From Termitomyces sp. T153 (Eukaryota; Basidiomycota; Agaricomycetes; Agaricales; Lyophyllaceae), in the NCBI GenBank assembly GCA_018296165.2, contig JACKQL020000249.1, positions 1 through 26,880 on the forward strand: 26,880 nucleotides of DNA, read 5' to 3'. This document shows, in pieces, positions 1-8,850 of this stretch. Made by a program: the position numbers and the translations under genes. Each line of letters begins with the position of its first letter. Position 1 is the stretch's first letter. A model generated the notes under the pieces. That model saw only the letters and a program-made list of their open reading frames with translations. It made no database searches and was not told the origin of the DNA.

Positions 1-912
1 ATCATACAGGTAGCCATATCAATACATGCTCACACAGGTTAGAATATGTACAGTCTATTCAATTCCCAGTGTCCAGGCTGTCTAAAAATGGAGCCAAAAA
101 TTTGAAGCCAGCCAACTTATGTAATTTTATTTTACATAAGTATTATATAAGGATTGATGGGACCCAGTTTTTTAAGATGAGCTATCATGGGTCTGTAGTT
201 CTTGCTAAGTTCCAGATCTGACTTCATTTTGTTTGCTTAGGTCCTTGATATTCTAATTCAATGTTGAGATCTGTCAGGAGATGTTGGCCATGGATAGTCC
301 AAGCCAAGCCCACCACTTATGTCCTGATCATCCAGTTAAGAAGTGAGTAGCAAGCAAGCCAGCCAGAGAGGCATGGCAGGCAAGTGGTGGGTGACCAACA
401 AGGAGCAAAGGCAGAGGGTGAGGCAAGGTGAGGGGCTGCACTGGCCAATGATAAGTCCCAACTGTTGCTGGGCACTGTTACTGAAATCAAGGACTATCTT
501 GGTAGCCATTGCATGGGATTCTAGCAACAATGAAACTTTTGGATCATTAGCCTTATCATGTGGAATCTAGCCTTTGGATCTAGAATGATAAGGTTGAGAC
601 CTTTTTTAGCAACCATTGCTAGTGACATCACTTAGCAACAGCAATCCTTCTCAAAAACAGATATATTAAAGGCCATGTGATCTCTTACTTATCATTTTTC
701 TTATCTTGCTTACAAACATACCTGAACAGATGACTAAGTATCTATGACTATGTTGGAGGCCACTGACTACAACTTAATGACAAAGCAGGGGCTGATAACT
801 ACATTTATTGATTAATTGGGACCAGTAGTAGAAGGATCAATGATCAATAATAATATACCATGTGCTAGGTATGATATACCCATTAGGCCTTGGAGCCAAG
901 ATGGTCAGGGAG
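1..912. other. Unassigned AT-rich sequence, no gene
   Basis: I see no supportable gene here. The two overlapping short open frames near 336-570 are on opposite strands, low in complexity and without recognisable domains. The stretch 660-718 has a TATA-like sequence (atatattaaagg) followed by a pyrimidine-rich run, which could be an LTR or promoter relic, but no matching LTR partner or target duplication was found. There is no CG dinucleotide in the stretch, so it has decayed like the transposons beside it. Confidence 0.6.
115..141. repeat. Perfect 10-bp inverted repeat
   Basis: The arms acttatgtaa (115-124) and ttacataagt (132-141) are perfect reverse complements around a 7-base loop. It is AT-rich and could be chance or a small hairpin relic. 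No function is assigned. Confidence 0.5.
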
Positions 913-1020
913 TGCCAGGTTCCACTAACCACAAGGGCTCAGCTTGATTGGGCAAGTATCTACTAGGCAGATGTGATGTCCTGTGCTGATGTGCTTCTAT
1001 TCTGCCTAGCTGCTATGCAG
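913..1020 (-). mobile_element. Fragment resembling the family-2 LTR terminus
   Basis: The stretch starts TGCCAGGTTC and continues with a CTAAC...GGGCTCAGC block and a block ending GATGTGATGTCCTGTGCT. This follows the first ~75 bases of the other family-2 LTR copies (2393, 18303, 1635) with scattered substitutions. After about 1020 the similarity fades. It is either an old diverged LTR or a related subfamily. Its other end is not identified with confidence. Confidence 0.5.
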
Positions 1021-1199
1021 GAAACCAAAAAGAAGACCTAAACACTGGCAACTAGGTAGGGTAGCTGACAATAGGAAGTTAATAGGGGTGAGTCAGTAAC
1101 CATTTCAGAAAGCAAGAGCTAATTGAGGTGAAGGGAATGAGGAGTCAAGTGAAAAGTGTTGCTATTGCTAGCCTAACTCACTAGATGGTAATGAAAGGT
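1021..1199. other. Unassigned spacer between LTR fragment and element C
   Basis: I recognise no coding or structural signal. It may be the diverged remainder of the LTR fragment to its left, since it separates that fragment from the first recognisable integrase codons of element C. Confidence 0.4.
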
Positions 1200-1634
1200 T
1201 GCTGGGTAAATAGAGGGAGAAAGGAGCAAAGACAAAAGAGATTGCATGTACTAGTGTAGGACCCAATATACTGGGACATCTGGGGCCACCAGTAGTTCCA
1301 CAATACCAGCTCCAATGTTTTCCATTGTCCAGGGAGCCCTGCAACATGGAAGTCATGGTATTGCTCCACAATCCTCTGACAGAGCTCTGGAACATTGGGC
1401 ACATAGATACAATTCCTGAAGGTCAGGATTGCATCCCAGAGGGCTCATTTGTCTGCATGGACTGACTTGGCACTAGTGGTATGCCCCAACTTCAGCATCC
1501 AGGCAGCCTGTGCAACAAGTTCCTCCTGCTGACCATCTTGATTACTTCACTGGATGTCCTGGAGAATGTCCACCTCTGCTCCTTCAATGGCTAGACCCTC
1601 TATGGCTTAGATTGCAAACAGTTTGGGGCAGAGG
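1200..1634 (-). pseudogene. Element C pol, distal piece: RNase H-integrase linker and integrase zinc-binding domain
   Basis: Read on the minus strand, this piece continues the pol gene that breaks off at 19647-19651. It encodes the linker (about 1620-1400), then the integrase HHCC-type region with VEQYHDFHVAGLPG and NYWWPQMSQYIGSY followed by TCNL. The same segment of element B (about 11480-11110) aligns throughout. In the zinc motif the AGHPG histidine has become Leu. Joined to 19652 it reads without a gap against B, which shows that both pieces are one element cut by the solo LTR. The integrase catalytic core and 3' LTR of C are not recognisable to the left. Confidence 0.8.
1630..1634. repeat. 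Target-site duplication of the solo LTR (agagg; partner aaagg at 19647-19651)
   Basis: Five bases directly before the LTR terminus (TGTTAGG) match the five bases directly after its other terminus at 19646, with one G-to-A difference. Gypsy elements typically make 5-bp duplications. Confidence 0.8.
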
Positions 1635-2220
1635 TGTTAGGTTCTGCTGACCTCAGGGGCTCAGCTACACTGGGTGAGTCCTTACTTAGCAGATGCAATA
1701 TCCTGCATTTATAACCTAGCATTCCAGGGTTAGCATGGACTACAAGGACTTGCAAGGAGAAGCCAAGGAAATTGGTCCAAGCAAGTCTGGGGTGGTCTGG
1801 GGAAGTCCAAGACCAAGTATATATAATATTGGGCTTGGGCAAGTCATTGGAAACAAGTTTGTAGGCATATAAATGGACTGTGGGGCAAGCAGAGGCTTTG
1901 TGAGTGATGGGAGTGGAGCCAGAGTTTGATGGGAGATTGATCAAGACTGATGGGTTCCAGGGCTGAGTGTAGGGCAAGGTCCAGAGTTGTTATAAGAATG
2001 TTTGAAGGTTCATAGCATGTGCACAGAGTTCATAATGATGTCAGAGATGAAAGGGACTCAGGGAAACAAAGGAAACAGAGACAGTTGAGGCAAGATAAAC
2101 TGAGGAAAGAAAATAGATTTGAGACTAAAGATAGAAACAGAGACAAAACAGAGAGAAAACAAGACACAAGTAACCAGTTAATGCAATATTAAAACTAAAG
2201 TAATGAATGCTACTCTATGT

Positions 2221-2230
2221 CTTTATATAC
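2221..2230 (-). promoter_or_regulatory. TATA-like box in the solo LTR
   Basis: On the minus strand this reads GTATATAAAG. The same decamer is kept at 2972-2981 and 18899-18908, in the middle of each family-2 LTR and in the orientation needed to transcribe the element. Conservation in three diverged copies supports a core promoter. Confidence 0.5.
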
Positions 2231-2387
2231 TAAGTACTGGACCTTCTTTGGAGGTTGGGGGCACAACAGTGGGGCTTGTTGGAGCCATGCAGAGAAAATG
2301 AGTGTTGGCTCTGATCAGAGGGCAGGCTGCAGTGATATTCTGATGGGAATATGGTTCATCCCACAGTCATTGGGAAACTCTGGAGTG

Positions 2388-2392
2388 GTTGT
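2388..2392. repeat. Target-site duplication of element A (gttgt; identical partner at 19375-19379)
   Basis: The exact 5-bp direct repeat gttgt flanks the outer ends of A's two LTRs (TGTCAGG at 2393 and GACA ending at 19374). Removing A plus one copy restores a continuous family-2 LTR across 2392/19380. Confidence 0.92.
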
Positions 2393-3424
2393 TGTCAGGT
2401 TCTGCTAACTATGGGGGCTTAGCTACACTGGCAAGTCCTTATTAGGCAGATGCAATGTCCTGTGCTTATAACCTAGCATTCTGGAGGTGGTGCAAATGAT
2501 AGGGACTTGTGAGGAGAAGCCACAGAAAGTGGTCTGAGCAAGTCCAGAGTGGTCCAGGGAAGTCTAAGACCAAGTATATCAAACATTGGGCTTGGACAGG
2601 CATTAGGAACAAGTTTGTAGGCATGCAAATAGATTGTGGGGTAAGTGGAGGCTTTGCAAACAATGGGAGTGGAGCTGGAGTTCAACAGGGGATCAATCAA
2701 GACTGATGGGTTCTGGAATCAAGCAAAGGGCAAGGTCTGGAGTTGTCATAAAAATATTTGAAGGTTATAGTGCATATGTGGAGTTCATAATGATGTCAGA
2801 GATCAAAGGGACTCAGGGAAACAAAGGAAACAGAGACAGTTGAGGCAAGATAAACTGAGGAAAGAAAATAGATTTGAGACTAAAGAAATAGAGATGGAAA
2901 TAAAGAAACACAAGACACAAGTAACCAGTTAATGCAATATCAAGACTAAAGTAATGAGCACAACTCTATGTCTTTATATACTAACTACTGGACTTTCTCT
3001 GGGGTTTGAAGTGGCAACAGTGGGACTTGTTGAAGCTGCATGGGGTAGGCAGATGTCAGTTCTGATTGGGGGGCAGGCCACAATGATATTCTGATGCAGA
3101 CATGGCCCATTCTGCAGTTGTCAGGGGACTCTGGGGGGTTGTGTGGGGTGCAGAGTTGGTCAAACAATGTGCATCAGAGTCAGGGGTTGTGTTTGAGGAG
3201 CTTGGAGGCCTTGTAAGTGAGAGGGGGAGCTGAGAAGGCCTATAGGAGATGCATTGGGGTTTGCTAGGGGGTCATCAGGATTTGCTGAGAAAGTGCTGGA
3301 GTTAGCTGGGGCAGGCACTATGGGTCAACAAAGGTTGAGGTGAGTTGGAGAAGCATTGGAGAGTGCTCTGGGGGAGCGGGTTGACTTGGGGGGAATTCCA
3401 GAGGTGCAGGAGCAGGTTATGACA
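2393..3424 (-). mobile_element. 3' LTR of element A
   Basis: The 1,032-base LTR matches the 5' LTR at 18303-19374 over its whole length. On the plus strand it runs from TGTCAGG to ATGACA, and its inner side borders a polypurine tract (minus strand AAGGGGGGTGA). Substitutions relative to the other copy are mostly transitions. Confidence 0.92.
2972..2981 (-). promoter_or_regulatory. TATA-like box in element A 3' LTR
   Basis: The minus-strand reading GTATATAAAG is identical in the solo LTR and in the 5' LTR. It is probably the core promoter element of the LTR. Only the 5' LTR copy would drive the full-length transcript. Confidence 0.5.
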
Positions 3425-3435
3425 TCACCCCCCTT
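3425..3435 (-). other. Polypurine tract of element A
   Basis: On the minus strand the sequence AAGGGGGGTGA directly precedes the 3' LTR start (TGTCATAACC). Such a tract primes plus-strand DNA synthesis in LTR retrotransposons. Element B has the near-identical tract AAAGGGGGAGTGA at the same position. Confidence 0.8.
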
Positions 3436-3634
3436 CAGCATCAAGACTCTTGAGATGTGAGGTGAGAGTTAGGAATTGGCAGGAGCATGGGAATTAAAGT
3501 GTAAGCAATATTGATCAAATCTGCAGCCACAGTGGTGTGGGTAACAAAGTCAAAGCAGGATCATTCCCCATCAAGAAGTCTTTTTGAGAAATCAAAAGGG
3601 CCAGGACTCAGCCTGGAGCCTCTAAATTTCACTC
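3436..3634. other. Spacer between A's polypurine tract and the accessory gene
   Basis: About 200 bases with no coding signal that I can support. It lies just upstream of the plus-strand accessory gene, so any promoter of that gene should be here or in the adjoining LTR. I see no clear TATA box on the plus strand. Confidence 0.4.
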
Positions 3635-4051
3635 ATGTTTTTCTCCACCTACTCTTCAGCAGCATCTCGGTCTCCATCCTCATTATCTGATTCTTTCTCC
3701 TCTGAAGAGTCTGAGGGATGTCAGGATTACTAATGAGTTGAGGCAATGTACTGCAGTTATGAGCATGACTCCATTTTCTCATATTCCAGAAGTACTGACA
3801 AAGCTTTGACAGAGTTGTCTGTGGTCATTGCAAGCCTCTCAGAGCTTTTATTGGGTGGAGTTTCAGCACAGTCAGTGGTGGAGGTGGCCCCCACCTCATA
3901 TTCCAGGCCTGGCCTTGGTCTGGAGGTAGTCCAGCCCATTCTCACAGCTTCTAGGGTTGTGCAGGTGGAGGTAATGCTGGAGCAGTTCATAGAGGCTATG
4001 GAGCAGGCAAGGGGTCCTCCAACCCTCAAGTGGTGTCAGATGGCAGCCCTG

Positions 4052-4101
4052 GTGAGTAATTGGTATGATCTTGCATTTTCAGAGCTAACCCATTTTTACA
4101 G
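4052..4101 (+). other. Predicted intron 1 of the accessory gene
   Basis: Fifty bases with donor GTGAGT, branch-point-like GCTAACC 17 bases before the end, and acceptor TTTTACAG, in phase 0. Splicing it joins the cysteine-bearing codons WCQMAAL to CVSC. Size and signals are typical of basidiomycete introns. Confidence 0.75.
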
Positions 4102-4910
4102 TGTGTGTCCTGCACCCAGCAGAGTGAGTGATGTGAGTTCAAAGAGCCTATGTTGGGGTTGCAGTGGGACATGTTGGTGTGTCTCTTATGTCACTCACAG
4201 CATAAGAAGTGCTCTGTTATATTGAGTTGGCATGCTGCTTGTGTCACAGCAGAGCAGGGTTGGGATTGAGAGTGGGTCATGGCACAGCTAAAGGAGGGGT
4301 GGAGGAGCAGAGTGTTAGGGTGGGGGTAGTGCAGAGCAATTAACAATGCAGGTTGGGCCCCCACAGGGTGGGCAGAGGGAGGGGGCCCCTTTGATGTGTG
4401 ACAAGGGCAAGCAGAGGGCATCCTCATTGCTAAAGGCAGGGCTGAGCAAGCAGGCATGAGGCAAGCAAGCAATGGCAGGGCCCCTGGGCTTCTAGATATA
4501 CTCCCTGAGTTCTGAGGCTCCTGTGGAGCAGTCTGTGGAAATGTCATGGTCAGCCACTGAGGCCTTCCTGTGCTGCTGAGTTGAAGAATTGGAGCAATTG
4601 TTGGCAACCTGCAAGGAGGAGGCTTAAAGAGTTGGAGAGGATTGGGATGTGATGTGGAGGGAGTGGGATGAGGTGTGGAGAGATAGGGATGCGGTGTGGG
4701 GAGATAGGGATGCGGTGCAGAGGAACAAGGATGTGGCCATGGAGATGGCCATGGAATGTTGTCCTGACTCTAGGAGTTGCAGGTGCAGGTAGGGCAGTTG
4801 CAGGTGTGGGTGAGCCAGAGAGTGCCCTATGCAGAGGTACTCCAGGCAGTTGTGGAGGTAGTGAGGAGGTGGGAGGAGTGGCTTGCCAATAAGGTAGCAG
4901 GGAATTCTTT

Positions 4911-4960
4911 GTAAGTTAATTCTATTTCCTCCCCCTTCCTGCTGTGCTGATGTACTCCAG
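4911..4960 (+). other. Predicted intron 2 of the accessory gene
   Basis: Fifty bases with donor GTAAGT, a pyrimidine-rich middle, branch-point-like GCTGATG and acceptor CTCCAG, in phase 2. It begins exactly where the coiled-coil frame (EEWLANKVAGNS) would otherwise meet a TAA stop. The downstream frame keeps a Glu/Ala-rich composition. Confidence 0.65.
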
Positions 4961-5489
4961 TAGACTGGGCCAGGAAGCATTGAATTCTTCTGAATGGAGC
5001 ATCAGTGGTGCTTGCATTGATTCATGATGGGCTGTTGAGGATGCCCAGAGATCTCTTACTGAAGCTGAGGCAAGGTGTAAGGCAGATGGGCATTTGCTGG
5101 TGGAGCACAATTAGAGGGCAATAGCAGACTCTGGAGCATGGTAGGAGGTGGTGACAGATGTCAGGGAACCTCCTCTAAGCCACCTAGATGTCCTGGCAAT
5201 GGTAGTGGCCCAGATAGAGGTGGACCTGGTGGGGAGAATAGTAGGGGCAGGGTTGGAGAGGGAGGAGGTGTAGAGGGGCTTCTTGGGCTTGTAACCTATA
5301 TCAGACCTGTGCCTTCTGTAACATTATATAATATTAGACATGTGGATATTAACTTATGGACTTCTGGCCTGGAGTGATTAAATTTTTCAGATGAGGTCAG
5401 GGAACAGAGAAGTAAAACATGCAGGGAGTTATTTATGAGAGTTGAATCCCTAATGAATTCAGAGACAGGGGTTATGCCCACTTATGCTA

Positions 5490-5690
5490 TCTGTTTTTGC
5501 TAGTCTTGGGGGTTCTGGGGCTTGGTGAGGTGTCATCAATAGAAGTTCTGGAGTTTGTCAAGGGCTCTGTTGAGGTTTTTTTGGGGCTCCCAAGTATTAT
5601 TCTCAGGCCCATAGCCCTTTCAGCAGACCAAGTATTGGGGCTGGCCCTAGGCCAAGCAGGAGTCAAGGATCTGGTTGACCTCATAGTAAT
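5490..5690 (-). pseudogene. Element A chromodomain (end of pol)
   Basis: The minus strand reads YYEVNQILDS, then QYLVC*KGYGPENNTWEP and NLNRALDKLQNFY. This is the canonical chromodomain at the C-terminus of Ty3/gypsy chromovirus integrases, thought to tether integration to modified histones. Key aromatic residues (Tyr, Trp of NTWEP) are present. Trp-Lys of LVKWKGYG has decayed to a Cys-stop. Two stops follow NFY, so pol ends at about 5530-5490, some 200 bases from the 3' end of the opposing accessory gene. Confidence 0.88.
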
Positions 5691-5879
5691 ATTTGTCCTT
5701 GGCTTGATGGGGGGTGGTCAACTGGGGCATTGTCCAGAGAAGGGGTCTAGAGCATGTTCTTTAAGGAGGTGCACATGGAACATGGGGTGGAGGCTCTTCA
5801 GGCCTGGAGGTAGGTTGAGCTTGTAAGCATGTGTGGAGACCTTCTAGAGGACTTTGAAGAGGCTGAGTCATTTGTGATT

Positions 5880-6970
5880 GAGCTTGATGGAGGGCCTCTG
5901 AGTTTTGAGGTTTTGTTGATCAAGCCAAACTAGGGTGCTGGGGGGCCAGTTGGGGGTAGGATCTCATCAGGCATTGGCATGTTTGGAGTATACTTGATTG
6001 GTGGTGTTGATCTCATTCTGAAGAAACTGGTGAAGGAACTGAAGGTCTTTGGCAACTTCATGGGCAACATGGGAGGAGATATTCTTGAAGGATGGTGTGA
6101 GTCAGGGGTTGTAGCCCTTGTTGGCATAGAAGGGAGAAACTCTGGTGGTGGAGTGAAGTGTGTTGTTGTAAGTAAACTCAGCAAGGAGTTCTGCACACTA
6201 GTCATTCTATAAATAGTTAACATAGAGGCAGAGATACTGTTCCAATGTCTGGTTTACTCATTCTGTCTGTCCATTGGTCTCTGAATAGTAGGCAGTCAAA
6301 AGATTGGTTCTTATTTTGAGTGTCTTGCACAGCAATTTTCAGAAATGGGAGACAAATAGAGGGGTCTGTGCTTGGAGATGATGTCATCCAGGAGTCTGTG
6401 CTTGGAGAATATGTGTTCAAGAAATAGTTTGGCAAACTCTGGAGCATTGTTGGTGGTGTGGCAGAGGATGAAGAGGGCTTGCTTGGTGAGGTAGCAGACT
6501 ATGATGAGGATGGCATTGAAGCCTTCAGAGTTGGGGAGTTCAACAATGTGATCTATCAAGATTGAGGACCAGGGGTGGCAACTGACAGAGAGGGGTTTTA
6601 GCAGTCCATGAGGGTGGTGGTGAGGTACTTTGGCTCAGAGGCAAGGTTTGTATGCCCTGACATATTGTGTGATGTCCTTCATTCCTGGCCAAAAGTAAGT
6701 CCAGAAGATAAGCTGGAGAGTCTTACAGATTTCTTGGTGCTTGCAGAGCTTGTAGTTGTGGTGTTGCTAGAGTATATCAAGATGAATGGACTTGTGGTCT
6801 GGAGCATAGATTTGTCCACTCTGGAGTAAAAGGTGGTGGTCTGGAAACAGTGTGAAGGGGTTATTGGTGTTTGCCTTATTGGCAGAGTTGTTGTGGGGGT
6901 TGTGCTAAGTGAAGAAGGAGTCCAGGAGTGAATTTTTGATTTGGTGGAGGATTCCTTCTTCATTCAAAAT
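5880..6970 (-). pseudogene. Element A integrase (zinc-binding region, core, C-terminal part)
   Basis: In order on the minus strand: the start of the zinc-binding region (ILQQHHNYKLCKHQEI, FWTYFWPGMKDITQYV), core strand DHIVELPNSEGFNAILIIV with the first catalytic Asp, LTKQALFI, APEFAKLFLEHIFSKH, and a C-terminal part in shifted frames near 6220-5930 (ending ...TGPPAP). The motif that should read SDRG (second catalytic Asp) reads SKHR at about 6375, a near-exact copy of the SKHR ten residues earlier. Frameshifts and stops split the gene. Confidence 0.85.
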
Positions 6971-7006
6971 CAGCACAGCATGCAAATGCTCAGGAGGGAT
7001 TACCAC

Positions 7007-7640
7007 TCAATAGCTGAATGCATTCTGCTCAGCTTCAAATGACTTCTTCAGATACATGTTAGACCTCTGAGTGAGTGCATTGGGCTTTAAGAGAGTTTCA
7101 GACCAACAAGCTTGATGGTGGCTGAGCTGTTTTGTAGTTGTGAAGTACTGCAAATTGTTATAGTTGGAGTAGCCTTGAATGTAGTGTGGAGATCCTTTGA
7201 GATAGGCCTTCCACTGGCAGAAGGCTTCAACAATTGTGAGGAGTTTCTTATTGTAGATAATGTAGTTGAGCTCTGTGGGAATCATCAAGCAGGTGTAGAA
7301 GGCAATGGGGTGGAGGTCCTTGCCTCTGGAGTCTGACTGAGAGAGTATTCTGGCAATGGCATAGTTGGAGGCATCACATTCAAGTACAATCAGCAGGGAG
7401 GAGTTGGAGTGGCAGAGGATTGGAGCAGAGGTGAAGGCCTTCTTGAGGAGGAGGAACATGCTTTGGCACTTGCTGTTCCAGTCCCAAGAGGTGTCTTTCT
7501 GCATGAATTGGTTGAGGGGTTTGGTGATTCTGGAGTAGTTATTGATGAATCAATGATAAAAGTTAGCAAACCCCAGAAATGACTGTACCTCCTTGATGTT
7601 CTGTGGTGGAGGCCAGTTGAGTATGGCTTCAACCTTGGCA
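7007..7640 (-). pseudogene. Element A RNase H and RT connection
   Basis: The minus strand encodes EVQSFLGFANFYH*FINNYS and the tether region (7640-7500), then WDWNSKCQSMFLLLKKAF and LECDASNYAIARILSQ, holding the first RNase H Asp. The second acidic position has become Lys (YNKKLLTIVEAF, usually YDKELL) and the TDH motif is SNY. It keeps YFTTTKQLSHHQACWSETL at the end. RNase H removes the RNA strand during reverse transcription; this copy has lost two of its catalytic acids. Confidence 0.88.
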
Positions 7641-8370
7641 GAGTCCATATGCATGCCATTGGGAGTAACAATAACTCCAAGGTATTTGACCTCTATCATA
7701 TGGAAGGAGCATTTTTTGGGTTTGGCATGGAGGTGGTATTCTTGGAGTCATTCTAGGATGCAGTGGACATGCTCCAGATGCTCCTCCAGTGAATTTGAGT
7801 AGATCAATATGTTGTCCAAGTATACAATAACAAAGACATTGTTCATGTCATGGAAGATATCATTCATGAAGTACTGGAAAGTGGTGGAGGAGTTAGTTAT
7901 TCTGAAGGGCATTACTAGATACACAAAGTGGCCATAGCAGGTGCAAAAGGCAGTTTTCCATCCATGTCCCAGAGCAATCTGAACATTGTTGTAGCCAGAG
8001 TGGAGGTTTATTTTTGTGTAGATCTTGGCACTGTAGAGGCAGTCAACAAAGTCTCTGATCAAGGAGACAGAATACTGGTTCTTTTTGGTGACTTTGTTGA
8101 GTCCCTAGTAATCAACACAAAGTCCAAGCAATCCATCCTTTTTCTTGGTGAATAGGACCAGAGCACTAGCAGCAGAGATTGACAGGCATATGAAGCCTTT
8201 GCTGAGCATGTCATTGAGGTAATCTTTCAGGGCCTGGAGTTTGATCTTGGACATATTGTAGATTTTGCCAAATGGGGGGAAAGTGCCTTCTTTGAGATTG
8301 ATCTTGTGGTCATAGGAACAATTGGGAGGAAGTTCTTTTGCATTCCCTTCAAAGAATACATCAGTGAATT
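7640..8370 (-). pseudogene. Element A reverse transcriptase
   Basis: The minus strand begins EFTDVFFEGNAKELPP and INLKEGTFPPFGKIY, then SKGFICLS, VLFTKKKDGLLGLCVDY*GLN, AKIYTKINLHSGYNNVQIA, WKTAFCTCYGHFVYLVMPF, FQYFMNDIF and FVIVYLDNILIYSNSLEEHLEHV. This is the full Ty3/gypsy RT order. The catalytic YLDD is YLDN (7811-7822), a change expected from CpG decay of GACGAC. Arg codons have mostly become Cys, His or stop. Element B's RT (12120-12760) is a diverged homologue, confirming a different family. Confidence 0.9.
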
Positions 8371-8850
8371 CATGATACTCCTAGAGAACTACTTCATATA
8401 AGATCTGTTCCTTGATTGTGCATTTTGGTGGAGTAGCTTCTGTGCAGAGGTATTTTTCTGGTAGGGCTGGCATGATCTGTGGCTGGAAGGCAGGAGTGCT
8501 ATCTTGTAAAATGCATGTGAAGGGGATGGTGCCAATGATTTTAATGTCAAGGTTTCCAGGATCAATGGGAGTGAGCAATGGGGTGGTTGCAGCTGGGTTC
8601 AGAGTGGTGGCGGGGCTGTTCAGAGAGGTTGGGCATTGTTGGTTGGTGTACTGCAGACCTTTGTATTGATTCTAGGGTATGTTGGGAGGCAGCCATCATA
8701 ATTTGCTTGGGGGTGACTGAGGCGGAGGTACATCATCTTCACATTTTTAATTGCTGTTGAGAGTTGAAGAACTTTGGATTGCTCCAAAGATGTCAGTGTC
8801 TGATATGGACTGGAGGCAGAGGGGGATAGTGGCTGCTAGACTTGCTTTGG
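8371..8850 (-). pseudogene. Element A linker between protease 2 and RT
   Basis: Weakly conserved coding sequence on the minus strand joins the second protease to the RT. Readable pieces include a Pro/Leu-rich stretch and the segment near 8578-8381 (QIMPALPEKYLCTEATPPKC). No domain is recognised. Such spacers are normal in Ty3/gypsy polyproteins. Confidence 0.5.

Larger units (their letters stand above)
1635..2392 (-). mobile_element. Family-2 solo LTR, left part
   Basis: This is the first ~758 bases (plus-strand order) of a family-2 LTR, closely similar to 2393-3140 and 18303-19065. It stops at the sequence gttgt, where element A inserted, and the remaining ~267 bases lie at 19380-19646. Together they give about 1,025 bases, matching the full LTRs of A (1,032 and 1,072). 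No internal element sequence belongs to it, so it is a solo LTR, presumably left by recombination between the two LTRs of an earlier family-2 insertion. Confidence 0.85.
3635..5294 (+). pseudogene. Antisense, spliced accessory gene of element A (Ser-rich / Cys-cluster / coiled coil)
   Basis: The gene runs opposite to pol, tail to tail with it. The model is exon 1 3635-4051, exon 2 4102-4910 and exon 3 4961-5294, with two 50-base introns, 520 codons in total and a length divisible by three. Exon 1 begins ATG (MFFSTYSSAASRSPSSLS), followed by an acidic Ser/Glu stretch. Across intron 1 comes a cysteine cluster (WCQ...CVSC...CEF...CLLC...KKCS), suggesting zinc or nucleic-acid binding. Next are EWVMAQLKEG, a basic Pro/Gly region (DKGKQRASS), and a Glu/Arg-rich coiled coil with repeated RDRDAV (about 4560-4740), then EEWLANKVAGNS at the end of exon 2. 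In-frame stops abound. Two opposite frameshifts near 4320 (G run) and 4765 put the central region in the +1 frame. I recall similar hypothetical proteins in Agaricomycetes, but that is unverified. Function is unknown. Confidence 0.65.

Noticed and set aside
1212..1218. gggag as a second target-duplication copy for the LTR fragment at 913
   Set aside because: The bases before it (taaataga) do not resemble the family-2 LTR terminus, so the match is probably chance.
3640..3740. Highly acidic Glu/Asp/Ser minus-strand reading that looked like a C-terminal tail of a sense-strand ORF3
   Set aside because: It is the reverse reading of the Ser-rich N-terminus of the plus-strand accessory gene. No minus-strand frame with domains continues upstream of it, while the plus strand has introns and a cysteine cluster.
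4622..4740. Tandem DNA repeat (agatagggatgcggtg units)
   Set aside because: Only about two imperfect units, explained by the coding repeat RDRDAV of the accessory protein.
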